Source: Patiria miniata (taxonomy: Eukaryota; Echinodermata; Asteroidea; Valvatida; Asterinidae). From it: 64,000 nucleotides of DNA. Shown here one piece after another: positions 48,176 to 59,849 of the stretch. The stretch lies in NCBI RefSeq assembly GCF_015706575.1, contig NW_024037057.1, forward strand, positions 5,451,203-5,515,202. Direction: 5' to 3'. The notes below the pieces were generated by a model. The model saw nothing but the letters and a program-made list of their open reading frames with translations, was not told the DNA's origin and did no database searches. A program made the position numbers and the translations under genes. How positions within the stretch are numbered: the first letter of the stretch is position 1; each line of letters opens with the position of its first letter.

Positions 48176-49470
48176 GAATGATTTCATGCCATGAGTGCCT
48201 GCTACCGAAAACCTGAGAGTTTGAAAGATTGTACCCAGAAATGAAAATGGGTCCTTTAATGGCTCACTGACTAGGGCCTATTATTTAAAATCACGCCATG
48301 TTTCCAAGGTCCAAAAACTGAAGTGTTTACGGCTTTTGCGATATTTGCAAAGTCTGATGCCGCTGGCTAGATAAAGCTAAATATCAGTGGGTTTCCAGTG
48401 CACGGATTCCGGTCCTGTTTTGCCTTCGGGAAAGTTTGAGGCCTAGAGGAACGCAGCTCAATCTAGGCCCTAGTTCTGCCTCAGCAACATGAAATGTTAT
48501 AATACGAAGCCAACGTTTGAAGAATATTCATCTCCTCTTGACATTAAAAACTCAAAGAATGATCCTCAAGTCAGAGACGAAGCCCCCAAAGATAAACCCA
48601 TGATCTGGTGTTCTGCATCGTCATGTACAAACCATGTTTAAATCAGGCCAGGTCAGGTGTAGTCTGTGCTACCGTACCTTGCAAAGGGTTCATTTAAATA
48701 CCCAAACGAAAACAATTGCATCACGAGTCACAGTTAAGTGTGTTTACTTAGAGGGGCGTCTAGCTGATTTACATACAATCCATCGCAGTAGTTCATTGAA
48801 TGCCAGAATATACAGGCCCAGATTACCCAATAGGCACAGTAGGCACTTTGCCTAGGGCCTACCAAAAATTTGGGGGCCGACGAAAACTGGGGGGGGGGGG
48901 GGGGGGAGACTACGAAAATACCGCAGTGTGCCATAAAACACTTAGGCCTACCCACACACACACACGCCTACAAAGACATAAAAGTGTGGTACTTCCTTTG
49001 TTCTCGTGTATTAAAATATTGCAATGTAGCACGCTAATGTGAAAATGTCGGACTTAATATCCCTTTTCTAAAACTCTTCAATTTCCAACATATCAACCCA
49101 CCTTGGAAATTCCTAGTTTTTGAATAAAATCCATAAATCTATTTCGTGAAAAAACTTGTGGGGTACCAAAACGGTACCCCGCAAGTCGGTGGGCATTCAT
49201 TGTGGGGTAGCTCCAATTGTTCCGGTACCCCATAAGGCAGTGTTTATTCGTTCACCCACACGCGCAGAGAAAAGTTTTTGAAAACGTTTGAGGGTCTCTC
49301 TCGGAATTTTCGATTTCACCGACTGACGCTGTACAGCATGTATGCATTGGCCCTACGTATAAGATGTACGTGTAAAGTCTGTCGTTTGCCAACGGTGCCA
49401 ACCATGGGCGTCCATCGGTGGGGAACGGTGGGGGGGGGGGGGAATGATGTCGTTCCCCAACGATTTTTGT
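48176..49470. repeat. Block M, copy 2
   Basis: Near-copy of 45527-46690. It differs by a ~110-bp insertion (about 49155-49265) that starts with a GGTACC-containing hairpin, and by longer poly-G runs (48889-48907 and 49428-49442). Confidence 0.7.
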
Positions 49471-51960
49471 CCCCGAATAAAAAAATGTAGCCTATATTTG
49501 ATTCTATAGCTCAGAACAGCTGATTTGACTCGAAAAACTCGAAAAAGATGTTTAAATGATAATCTTCTGCTAAAGCTTTGGCAGTCGTCAGAAATTGCCT
49601 CAGACCGCACCACAGGGCGCCTAGAATCAAGGGGGCCGGCCCTTAAGCGGGCCCCGAACCCCGTGCCCTGTTTAGGCTTCGCACTCGCACAATTAGTACT
49701 GATCAAGATACACATGTATGTACCACCCCCACTTTGAGAAGCGAATGGCGCCCTTGAGAATTTGTGCCAACTAGGCTGTTAGAGCTAGGACCTATACCAG
49801 TTTGGCCTGTCCATAGCCTCCCTCCCCCAACAAAAGTGTGTTCTGGATCTGTCCTTGTACACCCAATAGGCCTAATCTATAGCCACAGATTTATATTATG
49901 TGGTTTTTAGACAGGGACATTTTCCGGTTCGAATTACATGATTTTCCTGGTGAATCCAACTTCAGGCGTTGATTTCTCATAACATGGTTTTGGGAGACAT
50001 TCCTCATTTTGCCACATTAGGTCACAAAATGTGCCCCTCGATATGAAAATAAAACAGCCCTCAAACGCACATGAAAGCATTATGATCGCGTTTAAAAATG
50101 ATCTCCTATCTTGTAAAGCAAAAGTGCCCCTCAAAAACACAAATGCCCCGCGCATTAACAAGATTGTGAACCTTCTCGAGCTGAAAAACTGTCTTTCGAA
50201 AACACGAATGACCCCTCTCGCAATAAAAAAATTGTGCCCCTCTCAAAATGGAAAACTGGTTTGTAAAGAAATAATAGTGCTCCTCAGGCTTTTAAAATGT
50301 AATGCAAACATTTTTAAAAGTGTATATCAATGTTGGTAGTAAATTTTGCTCCAAGTAACATGTATTCCTTGAAATGAGAACGAAAATAGTTCCACAATTT
50401 TCTCCTCTTTCACACCGCCGGAAGGTGCCTTTTTCTGAGCCAATGCCTCTTTTTGGTGATGCCCCCAGTTTGAAAAACGTTTCGCCGCCGCCGATTGGCG
50501 TATTAAATGTGCAGGTGTTAGTAAAAATTATACTCGCTTGTTAAGTACACAATACGACCCCAATTTAGATCGTTCAGTCGCCAAAGGTTCATGGATTTGC
50601 TTTATTTCATCTCAAAAGCCTTTTCATGACCGTAGACTTGAGTCAAGGCGTATGGCAACCCGAACACGAAAAAACAAAGACCATGCGGGTGGCAGGCTCG
50701 TTGGCTCCGTGCGCCGGCATCAGGGGCGTAATTCCCGGGGTGGGGTTTGGGTGGGGGTATATATCCACCATACTTTTTGACCCGGGGATGGGCTATTGAA
50801 GCATCCCCCACTTTTTGTGTTGAGAAAAAATGAGGATTTTGAGGTATATTCCGAACGTCCTAGCAACTAAAATGTACTCAATAGCACTTTAAAGTGGAGA
50901 AACAAAGTACAAAAGCTTTTTAAAAAAAAAGGAAGCGCGAGTATACATACTTGATAAAGAGCGTCCCAGTATAATGTGGAGTCCAGCCCCCCCCCCCCCC
51001 CTTCGAATGTCCACGGCCAGGCAGTTCGGGCGTTTCATGTGCCACCAAAACTAGTGTTTGCCACGGAGAGTTCATTTTTTCCTAGTGCATTGTGGGAGAT
51101 GGTCGACAAATTCGCCGTGCGGGGCATTTGAATTTGTTAGTTTTTTTTCCGGTCAGTAGTTTCGTAAGCGTATGATTCGAGTATAAATTGGACTTTTTCT
51201 TTTCTTTGTATCAATATGGTGTCTTTAGTAAGGCGGCAGAACGCTATGACCAAATTTAAAGCCAATTAGCTAAAGTTGTTTAATGACACTCATTCAAATG
51301 GGCCTTGTTTTGTCGACCGTTATTTGAAAAACTGACTTCCTCGGGCAAACTCTTGGTGGCGCAATTCATTGTGAATCCCCCGAATTTTATGATTTTGGTC
51401 ATCCCTCATTACCCCCCCCCCCACTCGCCGGTACAGATTTACGCCACTGGACGTCATTGCACTCGCGTGGTCAAGATTCTAATCATGCCACCGGCTGACG
51501 TTAATGTGACATTGTTATTATAATGGCATCATTCCATAGACTTAATTCCCTAGCGTAAGTACAAGAAAAGATGAATTTTCCCAAGGATTAATTTGAGCTA
51601 AGGGATCTGATATAGAATCAGACAAACAAAATTCCCTCGTAAATATTTGTTAACAGGTCAGTAGATTGATATAATAATGAGGTAGGGGAAACTATGTAGA
51701 ATTTCTCTCAATCAGCGCGACATGTCAGTGCCGGCTGAAAGACGCGCGACGCAAAACAATTGATGAGACAGAATAAAGACGAGCTTGGTTTGGTTTATTG
51801 CTCGTAGTGACTCTGAATAGTCATTTATTTGGTACATAAGTGATTGTAGAAAAGAGTTACGTAACAGCATTCATGCGTATAGCGCGATGCTGATGCATCT
51901 TTCGTGCAGCTATGAAACACAAAGTAACTCTTCCGCTGCGGAAATAATTATTATGTTTTA
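49471..51960. other. Spacer with poly-C/G tracts, no supported gene
   Basis: Short chance ORFs only (up to 120 codons, no domain features). Poly-C runs lie at 50986-51002 and 51413-51422. Confidence 0.45.
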
Positions 51961-52130
51961 AACGCAAAGAGAAAAGCACTTACTGAACAGCCTACGGGTT
52001 CAGCTGTCTGACAGTGGATCCGGGGTAAGGGGTGCGAACCTGCTTGGTGTCATCTTTTGGTTTTCGCTGCCCGCGGTTATGTCATTTAAGAGTATTAATT
52101 TACCGTCGTCATTTACCAACAGCAGTTAGC

Positions 52131-52265
52131 GGTCGGTCGGTCGGTCGGTCGGTCGGTCGGTCGGTCGGTCGGTCGGTCGGTCGGTCGGTCGGTCGGTCGG
52201 TCGGTCGGTCGGTCGGTCGGTCGGTCGGTCGGTCGGTCGGTCGGTCGGTCGGTCGGTCGGTCGGT
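52131..52265. repeat. (GGTC)n microsatellite, ~33 units
   Basis: Perfect tetranucleotide array expanded within the GGTCGGTCGGT motif of block P. The 'GRSV' and 'DRPT' peptides in overlapping frames are artefacts of this repeat. Confidence 0.95.
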
Positions 52266-53047
52266 AAGCTGACTCACAACTTACAAGTTGGGATTGTCTG
52301 CGAAGTCCAGGTTGGCGTCTGCGTATAGGTACGGGGATCTTTTGCTGACTCGACAGCAAGGCTTAGGGTGCCACCTCGTTTCCTCCCTTTATGGTGCCTG
52401 ACTTTTGAGTTACATGGATGGACATGGAAGGAGGTGTGGTGGGCCGGGTACCGAGTCCCAGAAGAGTTCTATATGGAAGTCGGTAAGGGGCTCATTGAGT
52501 TAGGGTCATAAGTCCGACTCCTGAAGACTTGGCCATCGCCACATAACTTTTTGTTTTATTTTCTTTCTTTTTTTCTATCGGAGGACAATTGCAAGAATGA
52601 TTAATTTGTTATATTGAGAGCGTGTACTGTAATCGTTCGAAATTAATTTTTAAAATTGCTCGAAAATACAAAATCCAGCTATAATTTGTTGCAAAACTGC
52701 ATGTACATGATCAGTACCTTTGCGCATACCTTGTCCTTTGCGTATACCTTGTACAGGCCTGTTCCCCGATCCCAGACAGCAGGTGGGGGGGGGTCTTTAA
52801 ATCCTATATTGTGATTTTTTTTATATGCGAGCGTGAAGCCCTGAAGGCGTGGGGTCCGGGGATGCTTAAGAGCCCTGGGAAATGTTTGGATTGCAGATGC
52901 TCTGTGGCGCAAATATCAAAATTGTAGCATGACTCTCTATCGAAATATGCCTTCGTTATAATGAGTCGTCACTAATAAGAATCAGCTCAATTCGTATTTG
53001 TGCGAACAAGCACGTGGTTGTGTTTTGCACAGCTGTAGCTGTCAACC

Positions 53048-53312
53048 ACCGGCAGTAGCGTTCCCAGGAATTTTTAAGTGGGGAGGGGGGGGGGGGGGGC
53101 GCGCTGTGGGGGGCTGGAACATTTCATTGGGGGGGGGGCGTCATGTAGATCAATGATAATTTATTAGAAACTCAAAATCTCAGTGGGAGGGGGGCGACTG
53201 GGGGGGGGGGGGCGACTGGGGGGGCGACTGGGGGGGCCGACAAGGTTTCATGGGGGGGGGGGGGGCTGTCGCCCCCCACGCCCCCCCCCTTCCCGTGGCT
53301 ACGCCACTGACC
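53048..53312. repeat. G-rich low-complexity insertion
   Basis: Several runs of 8-14 G separated by short spacers, absent at the equivalent place in block P copy 1 (near 47607). Part resembles 46600-46675 (GGGCTGGAACATTTTATGGG). It may be a dispersed G-rich repeat and could form G-quadruplexes. Confidence 0.6.
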
Positions 53313-53640
53313 ACCGGATATGAAGCTACTTCGCGCGGCAGATTGTGCCTTCATGACAGAATGTACTATCTTTTGCCATGCATTTTAAAACCTGATTTTA
53401 GCTTCGCGCAGTTTTGAGCAGTGGTGTTTATTATTTACATTCTCCTCTTTGTTCTTATTCCCTTTTCCTTTCCCCTTCCTTCTCCATTCTTCGGAACACT
53501 GGTGCCTACGAAACACTTAATCTGGGCCTGAGAATATAGACAACCATATGATTTGTTTTCGTTTTACTGAAAGAACACTACCCATTTTGTGATCCGTGGA
53601 CAGAACCTTAAAACTCTGGTTGTGTTTAAAACTCTGTCAT

Positions 53641-54448
53641 ATCTTGAAACAGTTCCTGAAGAATCTCATGATCAAAATGGATGCGTGTATGATCAGTTAA
53701 AAACAAATGAAACTTTTATCAGAGGAGGAGGTAATTTATTTTAATAAACAATAATTAATTGTAATCACATTGGAATATTTTGACTATTACAACTCCCATA
53801 GAAGCGATTTATACCAGAGTGAGCGAGAAGAGTTGTCAACACTTTTTGGAATGATTTCATGCCATGAGTGCATGCTACTGAAAACCTGAGAGTTTGAAAG
53901 ATTGAACCCAGAAATGAAAATGGGTCCTTTAATGGCTCGCTGACTAGGGCCTATTATCTAAAATCACGCCATGTTTCCATAGTCCAAAAACTGAAGTGTT
54001 TACGGCGTTTATACGAATGTTTACATAGTCTGATGCTGATGGCTAGATGGCCAAATATAATTGGGTTTTCCCGCATCGGCTTCCGTTCCGCGGCCGTTTG
54101 AGCTTCGGGAGAGTTCGAAGCCCCTGACTAACGGGAATCAGGCTCAATATGTACTGGTTTTGCTTTAGTAACATTAAATCGAATAACAGGAAGCCAAAGT
54201 TTTCAAGACTATAAACCCGCTGGTGGCATTGGAAATGTTAAAAGTGATTATGTAGTCGGAGAAGAAGCCACATCTGTAAACTAATCCGTGGTTTGGAAAA
54301 CCCCCAAATACGAACCCATGATCTGGTGTCCTGCCTCGCCATGTACTAACCAGTTGAAACAAGACCAGGTCAGGTGTAGTCTGTGCTACCTTGCTAGGAC
54401 GCATTTAATACCAAAAGGAAAATAATTATGCACATCACGAGTGAAGAG
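53641..54448. repeat. Blocks N and M, copy 3
   Basis: Block N (53641-53840) then a partial block M (53845-54430), repeating the P-N-M order of 46700-49470. It ends against a TTAA-type MITE. Confidence 0.6.
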
Positions 54449-54452
54449 TTAA

Positions 54453-54887
54453 AGGGCCCAATGCAAGGTAATTTGTTTAATGCAATCCTGAAAACGCACC
54501 TCTGTTTGCCATTCAACCTTATTTTAAATTTCCGTTTTGCCGTTTTCAATGGTATTTTGGTGCCTTTTGTGTTTTTAGGCTAATGAGAATTCCATATTCA
54601 TGAGCAAAGCTGTGATGTCGTTCCGGGCAGAAATCCCAATGTTACATTCATTTCAGCTCAAAAACTTGCTTGAATTTTGGACATATTGCTGTCGTAAAAT
54701 TTTCTTTCCTTTGGCTATTCCTTGTTGTGTCAGTACATGCCTACATGGCAGTAGCCAATAAGCAAACCATTCTCACAAATGTTGTCAATGAGGTATTTTC
54801 CTTTGCTCGCCACACCAAACCATTTCTAGAAACTACTAAAACATTGACAATTACTGTTGTAAACGCCAGTCAGTTTTTTCGTGGAAA
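54453..54887 (+). mobile_element. TTAA-type MITE abutting broken UBD-2 exon 1
   Basis: TTAA at 54449-54452, then AGGGCCCAATGC and a body matching the NLR-intron element on the opposite strand ('TTTTAAATTTCC', 'TTTTGGTGCC'). Its right end lies where similarity to UBD exon 1 begins, so this insertion, or a deletion associated with it, removed the start of UBD-2 exon 1. Confidence 0.55.
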
Positions 54888-54950
54888 AAGGAGACCATCG
54901 ACACGATGGATCCGAAGACAATCAAAACAGACACATGAAAGTCAGAGATA
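54888..54950 (+). pseudogene. Remnant of UBD-2 exon 1
   Basis: About 60 bp encoding 'KRRPSTRWIRRQSKQTHESQ', matching the 3' end of UBD-1 exon 1. The 5' part with the start codon is missing, and the donor reads ATAAAC where UBD-1 has GTAAAC, so it can neither start nor splice normally. The intron sequence that follows remains similar to UBD-1. Confidence 0.8.
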
Positions 54951-55214
54951 AACAGCAATGACATTTATTCATTTCAAATGAGGGTCACTATTGTAACTTA
55001 ATATCGAAGGATTTGTTGAATCATGGACGCTTTCCAGCTACTGGAGTGAGCTTGTGCAATACTGTTCATAGACTCATGACAGTGGATGTGACTTTGAACA
55101 TAGTTTCATAATGAATTGTTCACAGATCCCGTTCTATTTTAGAAAATGCATTTCTTAAACTAGAATAATGCATTTCTAAAACTAAACAGATTTTCTCTCT
55201 TCTTTTTTTTACAG

Positions 55215-58200
55215 TAATACCAAACATGTAAAACAGAAACTGCAGGTCTTTGTCCGGACTCCCTCCTCACATCAGTCCAAGACACTGTATTTCGAACTCC
55301 ATCCTGAGACATTCGTCGCATCTCTCAAAGAAACTATCCAGAAGAGGATCGGTGTGGAGGCACGACATCAGCGTCTATACATCAGAGAAATCTTCCAGGT
55401 AGGTATACTTTCATTAATAATACCGGTACGGATAAGTTGTTCAATTTGAAATATCAACACCTAGATTTTCGCATTGCGGTATTTTAGAAAGGATAATGTA
55501 GAATGCAAGATCTCATATTATTTTCATGTTTTAAACACTATTTTCAAAAAAATCACAACCCCTCCCTCCACACTATAAAAGGCTTCAACGAACGTAATTT
55601 GCTGGAAGTTTGAATGATTAACATCTTATCCTCCCTGTTTCTCCTGATTATGTAATTCACTTTCTTACATTGTCCATTTTGTTAGCTCTGTGACTTGCTC
55701 ACACTTGAGGAAAATGGTGTCGACAAGAAGGAAATCATCTCTCTCCGGCTGTCAATGGAAGACACCAAAGGTAAATGATAGAGGTTGAGGAATAAATGTT
55801 CAAGAAAATAAACAATCTGAATCTTAACTATTAATAAAGAACAAGAGTCGTTTTTTGTAGCTGATGTTAATAAGTTAATAAGTTGTAAGTAATAAGTGAA
55901 AATATTTCACTGAAGTTAAAAGTTTATGGTTTTGGCAGATAAAGCTAACATTGATGATCAGTATCTCAAGGACTTGTCATCAAAAACTGAATCGTCGTGG
56001 AAGGAATTGGCTAAACACCTAGGATTTGAAGAAGGGGAAATTGCAGACATCCAAACCACCAACGAAGGCAGCACTGAAGGGAGCCGTCACATGCTACTCA
56101 CTTGGTGGGAAAAGACGACAAATCGCGACGAAGCAGCTCAGAAGCTGAGACGAGCATTGGAGGCCATTGGGTTGACTGATTTGGCCCAAAATGTACCGGG
56201 TGAGCTAAAAGTGAAAACTAGACTTACGCTGTATTTTTCAGGACACAAATAAGAATTGATGAGGTACCACACGCTCTTTTTTGTACGGCAAATAAGCTAT
56301 TAAAAAACTATCTTGTTTATTTTTAAACAAATTAAAAATGTAAAAATAAGTGAAAAGCCATTTGTAAACAATTCTATGCACTCTGTTTTCTTCCGTACAT
56401 CAGTAACAAGCGAATCGAGGGACGAAGCAGCTGGACCCGAGCTGGAAAGACGTCAAGATGCAGGAGTTGACGAGGAGAGCAAACAAAACGGGGCGGCATC
56501 AACTGAGGAAGAGAAACTGAAAAAGGAACGAGTTGGTGATGAAGACAAACCTGGACTTATCAGGTAACTTACGATTAAACGCTGCTTTTCGTACTGCATC
56601 TCGTGTTTGAAGAATTTTACCCAAGCATCAAATCTGGGAGTTTTTTTGAGATAAATATAACTTCTTTGGAGAACAAAATGTCCCCACTTAAATAATGGCG
56701 TAGAGAATGATTATACTGTTATGGTCTTTACCTTTATTCTTTGCCTTGATATGCCAATTCCAACCATTAAGAAGTTTGCCATCAGAACTTTTTTCTGACA
56801 GTCGCAGATATGTGCAGGTCTTCATAAGTAGTCATTGCTCACATAGACCGAAGATAATGTGCTTGCAAGTGGATCCAGAAACATCTGTCTTGCTCTTAAA
56901 AGTGATAATAAGCGAGAAAATTGGTGTGCATCCTCAACAACAGCGAATGTTCATCCGAAGAAACTTTCGTAACTTTGAGGTAAAATTGGTTCCATATTTC
57001 ACAAAGTAAACATGTTAATTAAATATACCAATCAGCATTTCATCGAATTAAACGGCCATGCATTGTGGGTTCAGTGACAATCACTTCTGATTCTAATGAC
57101 ATTAGTCGTGTACAGATAGTGCTGCTTTTGATGTCGGCACAATGGAGTTTACGCATTTAAGTTCAAGAAATTTAATAGATGTTGGTTTTACCCCCACCGA
57201 TTTAGTTTCAAGGTGAAAATGCACCATAAAAAAATGCATAATATATTTAGTTATTGTACCAGCCTAGTGGAACCTGAAACCCCAAACTGTCGTTTAAACC
57301 TTTAAGCCTTTAAACCTCGAAAAACGTGTCCTTTAAGAACCTTCTTTCTTTTGCCAGCTCCATAACTTGCTGACACTTCACGACTGTGGAATTCATCAGG
57401 ACGAGAACATCTCACTCCGTCTGTGTACTGATGGCCTACTAGGTGGTGGACCAAAAGGTAAATGCTTAAGGGAAACATTACCTTTCAAGATGGAGAAAAA
57501 CTGTGGGCGTTTAGCCCTCATAATATAGCTGGGAATGCCACATCCGATCCTAGATCCTCCAACTAGATTAATGTCACGGGAAAAGAGCGGTAAAACGGTA
57601 GATGCTCTATATATTAGCGGTAGTACATGTATTTGGATGTAAATAAATGTCACCACCCCCTTTTCCGATGTTATTCAATAAAGACCAACACAAGAATTAG
57701 CAAAAACTTAAGAAAATCAGATTTATTATTTGTTTGCTTTTTCTTTGTGTTTATTTTTTCATTTCTTTTTTTCAAAATTTCAAACGAAAAGGCATCTATT
57801 GCATTGTAGTAACGAAAAGGTTTTTATTCTATTTGGCAGACAAACACCCTGTTGATGATCAGTTCTTTCGCGACTTTGCTTCAAAAACTGTATCATTCTG
57901 GGAACAGTTGGCCAAATCCCTGGGATACGGAGAAGACGAAATCAGGCAAATCCAAACCACCAACCAAGACAACAACGAAAGGAGCTTAAGGATGCTACTT
58001 TCGTGGTGGAGAAAGCAAGCAAATTGCAAAGAAGGATTTCAGAGTTTGAGCGATGCGTTAAAGTCAATCGGGCGTGCTGAGCTGGCTTTAATGATTCCTT
58101 CTGAAGAGCAGCGGAGGATGAAACAGGAAGAAGTTGCAGAAGGGGAGAAAAGGAGAACATCATCTCATGGACGCGGACCAAGACAGGAGGAAGGTACTCA

Positions 58201-58639
58201 TCGAGACGAGCCTCAAGCAGAGGTTTATGAGGAAGGGGCTGAAGAACATATCAAGCAGAATGAGACTACATCATCTGAGGACCAGAGACAGGGACAACAG
58301 GGAGTTGTTCATCGACACAAATCTCAACCACCGGTACAAGTTGGAGGGACTGGGACAGAAAGCAGATCAGGTAAATAATTACACAGAATCCAATGTAATA
58401 TGTTACGTTTCTCTCACTTGCTATTTTCATTTGATTGTTTGTCCTTTCTATTATCAAGAACCGAATCGAGTTCAAGATGCACTTTTTTCTTGCCCTTCAC
58501 CAAGTTTTCTCTTTCGCTCCCAACAAGTGTTAAAGGTTATCACTTTAAGATAAAAACTACTTTATTTCTGGTTTTTGAAGGCTGCAAACCTCCGATTCTG
58601 AGTTTCTTTTCAGCGCATAGATATCCGGTTAGCGAGTAG
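55215..58639 (+). CDS. UBD-2: UBL–Death–UBL–Death protein, first exon uncertain
   Basis: Exons 55215-55398, 55686-55770, 55939-56199, 56404-56563, 56802-56979, 57358-57457, 57840-58370 and 58581-58639 (TAG). Lengths equal UBD-1 exon for exon (184, 261, 160, 178, 100 nt) except exon 3 (85 versus 103 nt, loss of an acidic stretch) and exon 8 (531 versus 1,527 nt, only about two 37-residue repeats). All phases match and all frames are open. Domains: UBL1 'LQVFVRTPSSHQSKTLYFEL', Death 1 'WKELAKHLGF', UBL2 'YVQVFISSHCSHRPK', Death 2 'WEQLAKSLGY...LLSWWRKQ'. Its own exon 1 is broken; the intact exon at 42170 could serve. AATAAA at 58700-58705 is a plausible polyadenylation signal. NLR-C lies downstream. 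Confidence 0.72.
57840..58370 (+). CDS. UBD-2 exon 8: Death domain 2 and two repeats
   Basis: 177 codons, phase 1 at both ends. The first ~85 residues are the Death domain. The repeats read 'TSSHGRGPRQEEGTHRDEPQ...' and 'TSSEDQRQGQQGVVHRHKSQ', corresponding to the first and a QGQQ-type unit of UBD-1. In-frame alternative acceptor at 57809, as in UBD-1. Confidence 0.8.
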
Positions 58640-58699
58640 ACTTGTTTGCAGTACTTAAATATGGAGGGAAGTAATTATTTTTCTTCTTCAGGCTAGTTA

Positions 58700-58705
58700 A
58701 ATAAA
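58700..58705 (+). terminator. Candidate polyadenylation signal of UBD-2
   Basis: AATAAA 61 bp after the predicted TAG. The same hexamer is present in the 60.5-kb duplicate and mutated downstream of UBD-1. Confidence 0.4.
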
Positions 58706-59274
58706 AATTATGTTAATATGCGTGCACTAAACGATTCGTGTTGCTGAATTAACATGGCAAGTGATTTGAAATAAGTTTATTGTTCAATTTTCAAAGCCAA
58801 AAAAAATCGGCATTACTGTGGCATGTTATTAAGGGTCAGAGGTCTCAATACAAATTGTCCCGAAATTGTTCAGATTTCTCTCTATTTCCATAAAAAAATT
58901 GTGCTCGAGCTAGTCCTACTAATACATGACATAAATTAAACGTTGTTCTGATTCATGGCTCCGGAGGATTTCTTAAGGGAAGATAACATTCGACAATTAT
59001 TCCCGACTGACTGACGCATGCGATAATTGACTATACTTTAAATAATTATGTGAACTAATCATTATGAGTGTTTCTTTGTTCGATATATTTAAAAGTAGAA
59101 AGTAAAAGTAAACATAATTTTGTTATTGGCGGAATAATAGAAATTTGAAAATCTAATAAACTAGAAAATCTATAATACATGATAAGCACCGACAGGACAT
59201 CTTTAATCATTCGGCAATAAAGAAACTGTGTGCAGACCAGCACGCGCGGTCTAAAACATGCAGTCCGACCATTA

Positions 59275-59646
59275 GGCCCCCCCCCAAAAAAGTCTCCGGT
59301 TTCTGGTATGGAGCTTGCCCAAAAAGTGATGCGGCGACGCGGCTTTTCTTTTTTTACCTGATTTGTTTTGCTTCAAATGTCGGCTGATGACTGCAAATGG
59401 TGCCCGACTAAACTTAGTGCAAATATATGGGAGTCCAAAGAGGCCACACAAAGTTTATTCTTGACCATAACCCAATCTAAAAACACGTTATAAAATTGGG
59501 CAGCAGCAGGATTCCAGTCAAACCAGTGAGTTTGGCGGTTTTGAGACATCATCTTTTGTTGAAAAAACACCTTTTTTTCATTTTGCCGACGCGCATGGCT
59601 ACGGCGACGCGCGCGCATACCAGAAACCGGAGACTTTTTTTTGGCC
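59275..59646. mobile_element. Harbinger/Tourist-like MITE, copy 2
   Basis: 372 bp with the same inverted ends and interior as 15427-15787. TTA precedes it (59272-59274) and TTT follows, a one-base decay of the duplicated target. The neighbouring duplicate (near 61080) is an empty site with CCATTAGGTCATG, so this copy inserted after the UBD-2 3' end was duplicated. Confidence 0.8.
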
Positions 59647-59849
59647 TTTGGTCATGTTGTGAATGCCACACTTATGATTCAGTAACTGAAAGACGATGAT
59701 CTTCACGCGGCGCAGGTATGAGTTGATGGAAAAAATACGGACACAGTCCCCAAGCCAGATATAGTCGTGTTTTGGGGGTCGGTTTGGGTCGATTTTCCTC
59801 GACTTTGGTCGGGTCGGTCAGTTTTTACGGGGCTCTAATCAATTTTGGT

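Larger units (their letters stand above)
51970..53640. repeat. Block P, copy 2
   Basis: Duplicate of block P copy 1, enlarged by the GGTC microsatellite (52131-52265) and by a ~265-bp G-rich insertion (about 53048-53312) ending near GTGGCTACGCCACTGACCACC. The rest aligns in order. Confidence 0.7.

Noticed and set aside
52032-52359. 'GRSV' and 'DRPT' repeat ORFs
   Set aside because: Direct products of the GGTC microsatellite on each strand.
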